From Ornithinimicrobium sufpigmenti (GTDB lineage: Bacteria; Actinomycetota; Actinomycetes; Actinomycetales; Dermatophilaceae), in contig NZ_CP036403.1 of NCBI RefSeq assembly GCF_004322775.1, positions 2,914,001-2,978,000 on the forward strand: DNA of 64,000 bases, in the 5' to 3' direction. The translations under genes and the position numbers were made by a program. The notes under the pieces were generated by a model, which had not been told where the DNA came from, searched no databases, and was given only the letters and a program-made list of their open reading frames with translations. Positions 31,146-40,315 of the stretch are shown here, piece after piece. The stretch's first letter is position 1. Each line of letters starts with the position of its first letter.

Positions 31146-33697
31146 ATGAAGCGGGATGGGTCTCGTGAGGGTGCGGGGGCTTCGGCCGTCCCTGGCCTGC
31201 GGGGTGAGTTGGAGGCGGTGCTGGCGCGGGCGGGCCTGGATGCGGGGGCGGTGGCGGTGTTCGCGGACGCGGTCCTGCTCACCGGCGCAGCCATGACTGG
31301 TCAGCCGGTGGCGGGGGTGGAGGCAGGGTTTGTGCCGTTCTCCAGGCCGGCCCTGCCGGAGGGCATCACTCGTCAGTCCGATGAGGCCGGGGGTGAGGAG
31401 GCGGGGTCGGTGGATGGGTTGTGTGCGGTGGCGGATCGTGCGCAGACGGCGGTGGAGGCGGTGAACCAGGTCATTGCCCGCCTGGAGCGGGTGCGGCTGG
31501 TGGCGGTGGCTGAGGGGGTGAGCGCGATGGGCCGGGCCGAGCTGGCCCGTCGTGGGGTGTTGGACGTGGGGGAGTTGTCGGCGACTGGTCGGCAGCGGTG
31601 GCGGTGGCGGACCAAGGCGCGGGTGCGGCAGGACCTGACGCCGGCCACGGGCTGGTCGCGGGCGGAGACCGCGACCCTGGTCGCGGTCGCGACCGCACCG
31701 GCCGCGTTCCGGACCCCGGTCAACAGTGCCCTGTCCCGCGGGACCGTCACCTGGGCCCTGGTGCGTGGCCTGTGGCGGGCGTGTGACAAGGCGAAGCTGT
31801 CCGCGGCCGACGCCGCGCACGTGGCGAGCGTGATGCTGGCCGATGAGGCGGGCACGTGCGTCCCCGAACGCCTGGAGGCCGATGGGACCGTGACGAGGGC
31901 GCCGTGGGGGCATGGGCTGTTCTGGACGGTGCTGGAGCGAGAGGTGACCAAGGTCGCGGCCTGTCCCGACCCGGGCGACCAGGCGTCGGTGGAAGCGGCG
32001 GAGGCGGCGCGGGCGGCGCGGGAGGCTGCGTACCGGGCCCGGTCGATGTGGGTCCGGGTCAACGAGGACGGCACCGCGCAGGTGTGTTTCACCGGCACTG
32101 CCCTGAAGGTGCTGGCGTTGGGGGACCGGTTGGACAAGGCCGCCCGTGCTGCCCGCGGCGCCGGCGACGCACGGACCGTGGCGCAGCTGGCGAACGATAT
32201 CGGGATCGCCCTGTTGGGGCATGCGACGATCGGCGCGCACGAGCTGCCCGACCTGGACATCTTCAAGTCGACCCAGCCCACGCCGCAGGACCTGGTCGCG
32301 GCCGGGTGGACACCACAGGTCATCGCTGCCCTGTCCGCCCTGCCCCCGGCGATCCTGCAGGTGATCGTGCCCTTGTTGGCGTTGCACGACCCCGCCACCG
32401 CCCACACCCTGCCCGGCGTCCACCGCACCACCACCACCGAAGCAGCCGACGATGGATCCGGAGAGGCCGGAGAGGCCGGAGAGGCTGGAGGGGCCGGAGA
32501 AGCTGAGGGAGCGGCTGGGCACACGGGCGCACCGGGCTGCCCGGCCTGCCTGCCCTCGGTCCGCGCCGCCCGCAACCACGACATCGACCACACCAGCCGC
32601 ACCGCCCGACAGGACCCCGGGAAGGACTCCGCCCATGGTCAGGGTCCGGACCCTGGGGAGGACTCTGCCCATCACCAGGGCCAGCGGAGGGTGCCGCGGG
32701 TGGCGTGGGTGGGTCGCGTGCTGGGCAAGCAGCCGAAGTTCCTCGGACCGGACCTGGTGCGGCGGCTCGCGTTGTCGCCGGGGAGCACGTTCGTGCGGCT
32801 CCTGGTCGACCCCGCTGACGGGCGGTGCCTGGAACGCTCGACCACGGCGTACAGCTTCGATGCGGCGATGCGGGCCCAGCTGGCCGCGGCCGACGTGACC
32901 TGCCGGGCACCGGGGTGTGATCACCACGCCGGTGCCTGTCAGGTCGACCACGTCATCCCGCACGGCACCGGCGGCCTCACGAGGGAGACCAATGGGCAGG
33001 TGTTGGACACCTGGCACCACGACCCCAAGACCGCCAAGGCCTGGGACGCGGTGCTGCACGCCAACCGTGACGTCACCTGGACCACCACCCTGTCCCGCGT
33101 GTACCGGACCCGGGTGCATGACTACCGGGAGCTGGTCACCCTCATGGTCGACGCCCTCGAACGCGTCGCCACCGTCCCGGAGGACGACGTGGCGGACCAG
33201 ATCAACCGCGAGGTCTACCAGGCCCTGTGTTACCGGGGCGCCGGGGAGCGGTTGAACGAGGGCGATGACGACACCTACGACGAGCGCACCTGGCCCGGTT
33301 CGGGGGCGACATCACCATCGGCCTGTCCCACCGCGACCCCCTCACCGGGCGCCGTACCCCCGGCCCCGCACCCGCCGCCCGCGACCGCGCCGACACCGCA
33401 GCAGCCCTCGCCCGTACCACCCCACCCAGCACCGCCCCACCCAGCAGCGCCGTGCCCGGCGATACCCGTGCAGGAGGCTCGTCCGGCGGTGACACCACCT
33501 CCGGGGACGGGGTGGCCGTCCAGGGCAAGACTTCCCCGGGCAGCGGACAACGGCAACCGCCTGCGACCAGTGACCAGGACAGGCCCCGCTACCCCGGCGG
33601 CCACCGGTGGGGACTCACCGACCGCCCCAACCGCCCCGAGCACGACCGGCAGACACCCTGGAGCCAGCGCAGCGACGACGACCCACCACCCTTCTGA
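31146..33697 (+). CDS. DUF222 / HNH endonuclease (13E12 family), apparent frameshift near the 3' end
   Basis: Starts at ATG 31146. The DUF222 region covers residues ~50-430; the C-terminal HNH motif is CRAPGCDHHAGACQVDHVIPH with following LDTWHHDPKT (~res 590-630), the layout of the 13E12 repeat family. Residues ~438-520 are low complexity, with a duplicated 11-residue block (PDPGEDSAH type). At 33302-33306 a run of five Gs breaks the frame: one further G gives WPGSGGDITIGLSHRDPLTG and an ORF that stops at 33697 (...DDDPPPF). Without it the frame runs on to 34037, antisense into tsaD. Either a sequencing error or a true frameshift. Confidence 0.8.
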
Positions 33698-33739
33698 GGA
33701 GGGGGCAGGGCAGGGTCGACGCCGTCGACGCGGCCTCCG

Positions 33740-34789
33740 TCAGACCTGGATCAGCTCGATCGACTGGGAGGAGTCGGCGGGCAGGTCGAGTCTTGAGGCA
33801 GTCCGTCCGCGCATGACCATCTCAGCACCCAACGCAGCGATCATGGCGCCGTTGTCGGTGCACAGCGCCGGCCGCGGCACTCTCAACCGGATCCCCGCAG
33901 CGGCGCAGCGTTCCTCGGCGAGCGCCCGCAATCGACTGTTGGCCGCGACCCCACCCCCTATGAGCAGGTCCTCGACCCCGTGCTCCCGGCAGGCCGCGAC
34001 GGCCTTGCGGGTCAGCACGTCCGCCACCGCCTCCTGAAAGCTCGCGGCGACGTCGGCGACCGGGACCTGCTCGCCCGCCACCTCACGGTGCTGGACCCAC
34101 CGCGCCACCGAGGTCTTCAGGCCTGAGAAGGAGTAGTCGAAGCGATGCCGTTCCAGGTCTCGCCCGGAGGTCAACCCGCGCGGGAAAGCGATGGCGCGAG
34201 GGTCCCCGTCCGTGGCGACCCGGTCGATGTGCGGGCCACCCGGGTAGGGCAGTTGCAGCACTCGAGCGACCTTGTCGAAGGCCTCCCCCGCTGCGTCGTC
34301 CAGGGTGGCGCCCAGCGACTCCACGTCCTGGGTGATGTCCCGGACCAGCAGCAGGTTCGAGTGTCCGCCGCTGACGAGCAGGGCGATGAGTGGCTCGGGC
34401 AACGGCCCGTGCTCAAGTGCGTCCACCGCGACATGTCCGGCGAGATGGTTGACCCCGTAGAGCGGCTTGTCGAGAGCCAGCGCCAATGCTTTGGCCGCTG
34501 CGACGCCCACCACGAGCGCACTGGCCAGCCCGGGACCGGCCGTCACCGCGATGGCGTCAACATCGGTGAGACGGACCCGGGCCTCGTCGCAGGCGCGCTG
34601 GATGGTGGGCACCATGGCCTCCAGGTGTGCCCGGCTGGCCACCTCCGGCACCACCCCGCCGAAGCGTGCGTGCTCGTCAACGCTGCTAGCGACCGCGTTG
34701 GTCAACAGCGTGCGGCCGCGGACGATGCCCACCCCCGTCTCATCGCAACTGCTCTCCACGCCCAGCACCAGCGGTTCGTGCTCAGTCAT
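33740..34789 (-). CDS. tsaD: tRNA N6-adenosine threonylcarbamoyltransferase
   Basis: Transfers the threonylcarbamoyl group to A37 of tRNAs that read ANN codons, with TsaB; 349 residues. N-terminal [16 protein letters not shown] is the ASKHA-type start, and metal ligands are in [13 protein letters not shown] (~res 110-122). I use the ATG at 34789, within an 8-base overlap with the rimI end; an in-frame TTG at 34798 is weaker. It is the last gene of the tsaB-rimI-tsaD run. Confidence 0.95.
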   Translation of the reverse strand: MTEHEPLVLGVESSCDETGVGIVRGRTLLTNAVASSVDEHARFGGVVPEVASRAHLEAMVPTIQRACDEARVRLTDVDAIAVTAGPGLASALVVGVAAAKALALALDKPLYGVNHLAGHVAVDALEHGPLPEPLIALLVSGGHSNLLLVRDITQDVESLGATLDDAAGEAFDKVARVLQLPYPGGPHIDRVATDGDPRAIAFPRGLTSGRDLERHRFDYSFSGLKTSVARWVQHREVAGEQVPVADVAASFQEAVADVLTRKAVAACREHGVEDLLIGGGVAANSRLRALAEERCAAAGIRLRVPRPALCTDNGAMIAALGAEMVMRGRTASRLDLPADSSQSIELIQV

Positions 34790-35264
34790 CCTCGTCAAGC
34801 TCCTTGCGCATGATCAGGGCGTCCCGCGCGGGGCCGCCCGCCGCGTCCCGGTAGTAACCCGGTCGGGTGCGGACCACCTCGTACCCGTGGGCGCGGTAGA
34901 GCCCTACCGCGGAGTCATTGTCGGCGCGGACCTCCAACATGACCGCACCGCAGCCGGCGTCACGGGCCAGGTCGTGCAGGCCCGTCAGCAACGCCCTGCC
35001 CAGTCCACGACCTCTGGCTCGAGGATCCACTGCGACGGTCATCACGTCTGCCACGTCGCCAGCCAGGTCAAGGCCGGCATACCCCAGCAGACCTCCACCC
35101 TGCGCGCCATCGTCGGCCACGAGGTAGGCGCGGCGCGGGCGCATGGCCAGCTCAGCCCACATCGTCGCCTCACTCCAGGCGTCGTCGGGGAAGATCTCGC
35201 CCTCCAGCGCGGCCATCGTGGCCAGGTCCCGCCAGTCCACCTCACGCAGTCGCACGTCCCCCAC
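34782..35264 (-). CDS. rimI: ribosomal protein S18 alanine N-acetyltransferase (GNAT)
   Basis: A 160-residue GNAT-fold acetyltransferase. The acetyl-CoA loop is [21 protein letters not shown] (R/Q-x-x-G-x-G/A, ~res 80-100), followed by [22 protein letters not shown], the usual RimI continuation. RimI acetylates the N-terminal Ala of S18; related GNATs take other N-termini. It lies 3 bases after tsaB and overlaps tsaD, a common order in actinobacteria. Confidence 0.88.
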   Translation of the reverse strand: MGDVRLREVDWRDLATMAALEGEIFPDDAWSEATMWAELAMRPRRAYLVADDGAQGGGLLGYAGLDLAGDVADVMTVAVDPRARGRGLGRALLTGLHDLARDAGCGAVMLEVRADNDSAVGLYRAHGYEVVRTRPGYYRDAAGGPARDALIMRKELDEDD

Positions 35265-35267
35265 CAG

Positions 35268-35963
35268 CTATCCTCCGGCCGGTGTCGGCATACCCACGGG
35301 CGCCACGGCGTCGGGGCGGCGGAGGTAGAGCGGCTCCGGGGGAAGCAGGGCGCTCTCGGCGTCGGGGTGGACGCCGGTGCGCAGCCGGACAGCAAGGTCA
35401 GCGAGCTCGCCGGGATCGACGTCGCGGGGGCCCTCGGCAAGCAGGTGGGGCAGAGCGTCGGGATAGAGCAGTGCGCCGCGGCCGACGACCGGCAGCTCGC
35501 GGAGCTCGTCCGGTAGGTCGATGGCCCGGGCCACCCCAGGACCGTCGAGACGGCTGGCCCGGCCCTGCTCGACGCGGTAGCGGGCCCAGTAGACCTCCTT
35601 GCGGCGGGCGTCGGTCGCGACGAGCAGCTCGCCCTCGTGCTGGTCCCGGACGGCGTGCGCCAGGGCGTCGAGGGAGCAGATGCCCTGCGGCGCGGGGAGA
35701 CCCAGAGCGTGCGCCAGGACCTGGGCGGTCACCACGCCCACGCGCAGACCCGTGAAGGGGCCAGGCCCGACGCCGCAGACGACGGCCGTGAGCTGGTCGC
35801 GCCCGACCTCGGCCTGGCGTAGCACCTCCTCTATCGCGGGGGTGAGCAGCTCGGCGTGCTTGCGGGCGTCCTCGCGCACGACGCGGGCGCGCACGGCCTG
35901 ACCGTCGTGGACGGCGGCACCGATGGCGTGGGTAGCGGTGTCGATGGCAAGCAGCACCCGCAC
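35268..35963 (-). CDS. tsaB: TsaB, tRNA threonylcarbamoyladenosine modification partner of TsaD
   Basis: A 231-residue ASKHA-fold protein; begins MRVLLAIDTATHAIGAAVHD and has VVCGVGPGPFTGLRVGV (~65-80), both typical of TsaB. It forms the scaffold for TsaD in t6A synthesis. Its gene is 28 bases downstream of the HD-domain membrane gene and 3 bases upstream of rimI, so it may share a transcript with both. Confidence 0.93.
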   Translation of the reverse strand: MRVLLAIDTATHAIGAAVHDGQAVRARVVREDARKHAELLTPAIEEVLRQAEVGRDQLTAVVCGVGPGPFTGLRVGVVTAQVLAHALGLPAPQGICSLDALAHAVRDQHEGELLVATDARRKEVYWARYRVEQGRASRLDGPGVARAIDLPDELRELPVVGRGALLYPDALPHLLAEGPRDVDPGELADLAVRLRTGVHPDAESALLPPEPLYLRRPDAVAPVGMPTPAGG

Positions 35964-35991
35964 AGGCTAACGCCGGGTCCTGTGGAGACCC

Positions 35992-37245
35992 TCAGCCGCG
36001 CAGCTCCGCCGCCTGGCGGTGGCTGATGACCCCGCGCCTCTCCAGTTGTCGGATGAGGGCGAGAACCACCTGCGGGTCGTAGTCGTGCGGCGTGTTGCGC
36101 ACGAGCCGGTCCAGCGCCTGCACCGGTTCCACAGCACCGGTCAACGGGGTGCGGTGGCCGGTCAGGTCGTCGTAGGCAGAGACCACGCGAATGACCCGAG
36201 GTGGGAGCGCGACGTCACCCCGCTCCATGGCGCGGTGGTGCGGGACGCCGGCGTCCGCGACCCAGGCCGACAAGGAGGAGAGCTGGGCCGTCCTCGCCAG
36301 GATCGCCGCACCGGCCGCCGCGACCCCCCGCTGGTCCCGCCGCGAGATCTCGATCGTCGCGCCGCCGGGGATCCGGGACGTCAGGGCGACCTGCCCCAGG
36401 TCGTGCAACAGCGCCGCCGCCTCCACGTCCCGAAGGTCCTGCTCGTCGACACCCACGTCGCGGGCCACGGGCACGGCCAGAGCCGCCACCCGCTCCCCGT
36501 GACCGGGTGCGGTCAGCCCCGCCTGGTCGGTGAGCCGAGCCAGCGCTCCGACGGTCTGCACCTGCGCCGCCTTGATCTCTCGCTGCCGTCCGACCGCCAG
36601 CTGGAGAACGACCAGAGGGACGAGGAACAGGACCAGTGTCGCCTCCTCGAGGACAGGCAGTGCCTTCGCCATCACAGCGGCCGTCGTGGCCGTGACCAGG
36701 ATGAGCGGCCCGTGCCGGGCGACATCTTCGGCCAGCTGCTGGCGCAGGGCTGTGCGGGTCTGCACAGCACGCCTGACCGAGGCAAGGAGGAAGGGCAGCA
36801 GCATGGCCTCGATCGCCACGAGCAGCATGAACAGGGCCACGATGCGCGGACGGCCCTCCCCCTCGGCAGCTGCATCCACGAGGGTGATTCCTCCGGTGCT
36901 GGGTACTCGCGCCAGCACCCCGGCAAGGAGGGTCGAGGCGAGCAGCATCGCCAGATAGGTCAGGTCGGGTGGCTGCCTGCGCGCCACGGCGACCACCAGC
37001 ACTGCGACCACGACCAGCAGCAGCGGACCGGTCAGTCCGATCAGTGCGTTGGGGGCATCTTCCGTGACGGGCCATGCGGTGGCCAGGACCAGGGCCACGG
37101 CGGTGGCCTGGGTGAGGGGCGAGTCACGCAGGGTGTCCGACGGGGAGATCCGCCAAGCCTCGCCCACCACCATCACCAGCAGGCCGACGAGCGCGAGCGT
37201 CACGGTGAGCGTCACAGCAGTCGCCCGACGCTCTCCGGCTGCCAC
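35992..37245 (-). CDS. membrane protein with a degenerate HD-GYP-like domain
   Basis: A 417-residue protein: six or so membrane spans in residues ~10-210, then a cytosolic HD domain. Metal ligands of an HD phosphohydrolase are visible: HGERVAAL (~250), AALLHDLGQVAL (~280) and PHHRAMERGD (~335), then SAYDDLTG. The GYP signature that follows HHE in c-di-GMP phosphodiesterases (RGYP, intact in the upstream gene) is missing here. So it is either a non-c-di-GMP hydrolase or a regulatory pseudo-copy. Its GTG at 37245 lies inside the end of the upstream gene (34-base overlap). Partner and ligand are unknown. Confidence 0.8.
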   Translation of the reverse strand: MAAGERRATAVTLTVTLALVGLLVMVVGEAWRISPSDTLRDSPLTQATAVALVLATAWPVTEDAPNALIGLTGPLLLVVVAVLVVAVARRQPPDLTYLAMLLASTLLAGVLARVPSTGGITLVDAAAEGEGRPRIVALFMLLVAIEAMLLPFLLASVRRAVQTRTALRQQLAEDVARHGPLILVTATTAAVMAKALPVLEEATLVLFLVPLVVLQLAVGRQREIKAAQVQTVGALARLTDQAGLTAPGHGERVAALAVPVARDVGVDEQDLRDVEAAALLHDLGQVALTSRIPGGATIEISRRDQRGVAAAGAAILARTAQLSSLSAWVADAGVPHHRAMERGDVALPPRVIRVVSAYDDLTGHRTPLTGAVEPVQALDRLVRNTPHDYDPQVVLALIRQLERRGVISHRQAAELRG

Positions 37246-38642
37246 TGCGCGAAAGCGTCACTGATCCGTGGGTGGTCGTGGTCGGGAAGGGCACGCACGG
37301 GCGCATCTGGTGCCGGCACCGGCCGTTCCGGCACCGGCAGCCCCCGTGGACGGCTCGCCAGGGTGCGCAAGGCCTCCACCACGGCCGGGTCCAGCTGCGT
37401 CCCTGCGCGACCCTCCAGCTCCAGGAGCGCCTCCTCGGCCGTGAGGCGCTCGTTCTTCGGCGCGACGGTCAGTGCGTCGTAGGCGTCGGCGACGGCGATG
37501 ATGCGGGCGGCCTCAGGAATGTCCTCCCCCGCCAACCCTGCCGGATATCCGCGCCCGTCCCACCGTTCGTGGTGGTGGGCGATGGCGGGCGTCGCGTCGG
37601 CGAGGAAGTCCAGGCCGCGCAGGACCTCGACACCGGCCTCGGCATGGGTGCTGAGCGAGGTGAGGTAGGCAGCCTCGTCCAGGTCTTCCGGGTCCCGGGA
37701 CGGGCGGGCAGCGACCAGGCCGATGTCATGCAGCAACGCGGCATACCGGAGCGACTCGGCGGCCTTGCCGTGGATGCCGATCACCCCGCCCAGCGCCTCC
37801 GCGAGCGCCGCGACCCTGGCGCTGTGACCCGCCGTGGAGGCATCGGACTGCTCGAGCGCCGCCACGAAGGTCGTGACCGTCTCCTGATGCTCGCGCCGCG
37901 CCTGTGCCTCCCGCCCGATGGCCCAGTGCGCGATGAAGAGCGGTCCCAGGACGAAGGCAGCAGCGACTGCGCCCAGTCCCGCCGGCCCCCAGAGGACGAC
38001 GAAGAGGAAGGCGATCGTGACGTGCGAGACGTAGGCCCATCCCACTCCGCGCAGCACGCGGATCGCAAAGTCGAGCACCCGGGTGCCGCGCATCACGGCG
38101 GACATGGCCGCCACTGCGAGCGCATTGGTCAACGTCATGACCCCGTAGGCGAGGAGCAGCGGGAGTCCAACCTGGCCCAGGAGGGCCAGCCCCTCCAGAT
38201 CGTCGCGGGTACCGGGTTGCCCCCCCAACGCGACATAGCTCCACCCACCCAACCCCCCGATGGTGCCCGCCATCACCGCGTTGAAGCTCCACTTCCGCCA
38301 GTGCCACTGCCGGAAGTCGAGCAGCTGGGCGGTGAGGCCGACGATGACCGCCCCATGAGGGCCCGCCAAGGGGATCGTGGCGGCGAGCACCACCATGACC
38401 ACGGACACCCCGATGTGTGGCCCCAGCGCCCGTTCGCGGACCAGCACCCCCACATAGGCCAGCAGCACCAGCAGGATCATCACCCGCGTGTCGAGTGGTC
38501 CGCGCTCCCCCACCCATATCCATCCTGCCCAGGCCGCCACCCCCGCAACGGCACCCAGACAGGTGATCAGGGTCAGGACAGGCAGAGCAGAAGGGCGCGG
38601 ACCGATCCGGCCCGCGCCCCCGCGTTCTACCTGGGTGCTCAC
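37212..38642 (-). CDS. multi-pass membrane HD-GYP domain protein
   Basis: A 476-residue protein with about seven membrane spans (residues ~15-250), then an HD-GYP domain with all signatures: AGHSARVAALAEALG, YAALLHDIGLV, HHERWDGRGYPAGL and VADAYDALT. HD-GYP proteins hydrolyse c-di-GMP or related nucleotides; the membrane part is a probable sensor of unknown signal. I place the start at GTG 38642 because it overlaps the stop of a 28-codon ORF (GTGA) and the protein becomes hydrophobic right after; the longer frame to 38792 reads that ORF's region in another frame. Confidence 0.85.
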   Translation of the reverse strand: MSTQVERGGAGRIGPRPSALPVLTLITCLGAVAGVAAWAGWIWVGERGPLDTRVMILLVLLAYVGVLVRERALGPHIGVSVVMVVLAATIPLAGPHGAVIVGLTAQLLDFRQWHWRKWSFNAVMAGTIGGLGGWSYVALGGQPGTRDDLEGLALLGQVGLPLLLAYGVMTLTNALAVAAMSAVMRGTRVLDFAIRVLRGVGWAYVSHVTIAFLFVVLWGPAGLGAVAAAFVLGPLFIAHWAIGREAQARREHQETVTTFVAALEQSDASTAGHSARVAALAEALGGVIGIHGKAAESLRYAALLHDIGLVAARPSRDPEDLDEAAYLTSLSTHAEAGVEVLRGLDFLADATPAIAHHHERWDGRGYPAGLAGEDIPEAARIIAVADAYDALTVAPKNERLTAEEALLELEGRAGTQLDPAVVEALRTLASRPRGLPVPERPVPAPDAPVRALPDHDHPRISDAFAQWQPESVGRLL

Positions 38643-38725
38643 TCCTCCCAGGTAATGATCTCGATAACGCTGAACAGGGTGTCGAGGACACCGGTGGAGA
38701 AGAGGTCGGCAAGCAGCTGGAACAC
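38639..38725 (-). CDS. 28-codon ORF translationally coupled to the HD-GYP gene
   Basis: GTG at 38725, stop TGA at 38641-38639; 28 residues. A good ribosome site (AGAGGA) lies 6 bases upstream. The peptide begins VFQLLADLFSTGVLD and ends IEIITWEE: an amphipathic, Leu/Phe/Ile-rich helix with acidic residues spaced i, i+7 or so and no Lys or Arg. The stop overlaps the GTG of the HD-GYP gene (GTGA at 38642-38639), so ribosomes can pass from one to the other. It may be a secreted or membrane-active signal, a leader peptide, or a subunit of the membrane protein. No family is recognised. Confidence 0.6.
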   Translation of the reverse strand: MFQLLADLFSTGVLDTLFSVIEIITWEE

Positions 38726-38936
38726 GATGGATCCTCTCGTTCGTGTTGCTCCACAGGGACGGAGCCGTGCCGACAGCCCGTCCGTCGGTCACGTGGGGCT
38801 AAGACTCTCATAAGTGTCAGTCGTTGGCATCTTCGCGAGGGTCCCGTGGAGAAGTCTTTACTGATTTTGTGTCTCAGGTCACACGGGGGCCGGATGTGTG
38901 ACAATGGAGAGGTTGTCCACACCCCGAGGAGGGACC

Positions 38937-39011
38937 ATGAGCAAGCGTGGCCGCAAGCGTCGTGCACGCAAGAAGAGCTCTGCCAACCACGGTCGTCGCC
39001 CCAACGCCTGA
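38937..39011 (+). CDS. large ribosomal subunit protein bL37
   Basis: A 24-codon gene, too short for usual ORF filters. The peptide begins MSKRGRKRRARKK and ends NHGRRPNA, close to actinobacterial bL37, a 24-residue arginine-rich protein of the 50S subunit. Ribosome site GAGGAGGG lies 6 bases upstream of the ATG. A strong 19-bp hairpin follows. It stands next to rsrA, its usual place in actinobacteria. Confidence 0.9.
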   Translation: MSKRGRKRRARKKSSANHGRRPNA

Positions 39012-39027
39012 CCGACCGGCGCAGCAG

Positions 39028-39069
39028 AACGGCTCAGGGCCGACCGCATCCGGTCGGCCCTGAGCCGTT
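39028..39069. terminator. terminator hairpin after bL37, perfect 19-bp stem
   Basis: Bases 39028-39046 pair exactly with 39051-39069 around a 4-base loop (CATC). Arms begin AACGGCTCAGGGCC. It lies between bL37 (+) and rsrA (-), convergent, so it can end both transcripts. Confidence 0.85.
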
Positions 39070-39117
39070 CGTGTTCGTGCTGTCCGGCCATGGACGCCGG
39101 CGCAGCGGGGGCGCTCC

Positions 39118-39399
39118 TCAGCCGTCGGTGCGACGCACGACGGTGACGCCGGTGATCCGGGTGAGGATCTGGGCGCGCAGCTCCGCGGGGGCGGACTGCC
39201 TGGCGCAGGCCCGCCGCACCAGGGCCTTGAGCAGCAGGTCCATCTGGTACTCCGCCAGGCAGGCGCTGCACTCGTCGAGGTGGGCCTGGATGCGGTCACG
39301 GTCCAGCGGCTCGGTCTCGTCGTCGACGAACTCGAACAGGCGCAGGACCACGTCGGCGCAGTGGGTGCCCGCTGCGTTGTGCTCAGGATGGGTGCTCAT
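39118..39399 (-). CDS. rsrA: RsrA-type mycothiol-system zinc anti-sigma factor
   Basis: A 93-residue ZAS anti-sigma factor. The redox zinc ligands C14 and H40-x3-C44-x2-C47 ([12 protein letters not shown]) match the RsrA set (C11, H37, C41, C44 in Streptomyces) with a constant offset of three. Oxidation to a disulfide releases zinc and SigR. The start at 39399 overlaps the sigR stop (ATGA), so the sigma and anti-sigma factors are made together. Confidence 0.93.
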   Translation of the reverse strand: MSTHPEHNAAGTHCADVVLRLFEFVDDETEPLDRDRIQAHLDECSACLAEYQMDLLLKALVRRACARQSAPAELRAQILTRITGVTVVRRTDG

Positions 39400-40139
39400 G
39401 ACTGCACCGCCTCGGCCTTGACGAAGCCGCGCTCGACGGCATAGTCCGTGAGCAGCTCGCGCAGCTGCTTGCGACCCCGGTGCAGGCGCGACATGACCGT
39501 CCCGATCGGCGTCTCCATGATCTCGGCGATCTCCTTGTAGGAGAAGCCCTCGACGTCCGCCAGGTAGACGGCCAGCCGGAAGTCCTCACCGATGGAGGCC
39601 AGGGCCCGGGTCACGTCGCTGTCCGGCAGGTGGTCCAGCGCCTCGGTCTCCGCCGAGCGCAGGCCCCGGGAACTGTGCGACGCCGCGCGGGCCAGCTGGT
39701 AGTCCTCGATCTCCGCCGCGTCCGACTGCAGCGGCTGGCGCTGCTTCTTGCGGTAGGTGTTGATGTAGGTGTTGGTCAGGATGCGGTACATCCAGGCCTT
39801 GAGGTTGGTGCCGGGACGGTACTGGTGGAAGGCGGCGAACGCCTTGGCGTAGGTCTCCTGGACGAGGTCCTCGGCGTCGGTGGGGTTGCGCGTCGTGCGC
39901 AGGGCTGCGCTGTACATCTGGTCCAGCAGGGGCATGGCCTCCCGCTCGAACCGGGCTGCGCGGTCCTCGGGGGTCTCGGTCGCGACGTCGACCATGGCGT
40001 CCGCCTCTGCCTGAGCCTGGGCGTCCAGCTCCTCGAGCGTCGGGTCTTCGCTAGTCATCGTCGTCCAGCCTAGCCCGTGATGCTCGGCGACGGCGCTGGC
40101 GCCGGCACGCTCGCCGGGGGTCACAGAGGTGATGAGCAC
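39396..40139 (-). CDS. sigR: ECF sigma factor SigR/SigH (disulfide stress)
   Basis: Group IV sigma factor controlling thiol-oxidative stress genes, held by RsrA. Region 2 reads [16 protein letters not shown] and [16 protein letters not shown]; region 4 reads [26 protein letters not shown]. Two starts are likely. GTG 40139 (247 residues) has a strong AGAGGAGG ribosome site 4 bases away and lies ~28 bases after the predicted start of transcription. ATG 40058 (220 residues) fits usual SigH length but has no clear ribosome site. Long and short forms of SigR are known in Streptomyces. Confidence 0.93.
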   Translation of the reverse strand: MLITSVTPGERAGASAVAEHHGLGWTTMTSEDPTLEELDAQAQAEADAMVDVATETPEDRAARFEREAMPLLDQMYSAALRTTRNPTDAEDLVQETYAKAFAAFHQYRPGTNLKAWMYRILTNTYINTYRKKQRQPLQSDAAEIEDYQLARAASHSSRGLRSAETEALDHLPDSDVTRALASIGEDFRLAVYLADVEGFSYKEIAEIMETPIGTVMSRLHRGRKQLRELLTDYAVERGFVKAEAVQS

Positions 40140-40174
40140 TCAGCCTCCTCTAGAGGGGATCGGACATACGGGCC

Positions 40175-40201
40175 AACGCACCGCTCACGGCACGGCATTC
40201 C
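40175..40201 (-). promoter_or_regulatory. SigR-type promoter for sigR-rsrA (autoregulation)
   Basis: On the minus strand GGGAAT (core GGAAT 40201-40197) and CGTT (core GTT 40177-40175) are separated by 18 bases (19 between the cores). This fits the SigR/SigH consensus GGAAT-N18/19-GTT. The predicted start is about 8-10 bases further, giving a ~28-base leader to the GTG at 40139. Confidence 0.75.
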
Positions 40202-40315
40202 CGACCGGTGTTCCGGCGGCTGTCCCCACACCGGCATTCCCCACCTGCCCTTCCCACCCGGCGTGTCCCGACGACCCGTCTGCGCTGCCCCACGGGCCGG
40301 TGCGACGATGAGGGC

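Noticed and set aside
31146..33697. The 13E12/HNH gene as part of a prophage or insertion sequence
   Set aside because: No integrase, transposase, terminal repeats or target duplications are visible, and both neighbours are core genes.
33698..34037. Frame-0 extension of the 13E12/HNH gene to 34037
   Set aside because: It runs antisense into tsaD and follows a frame break; the frame with one added G ends naturally at 33697.
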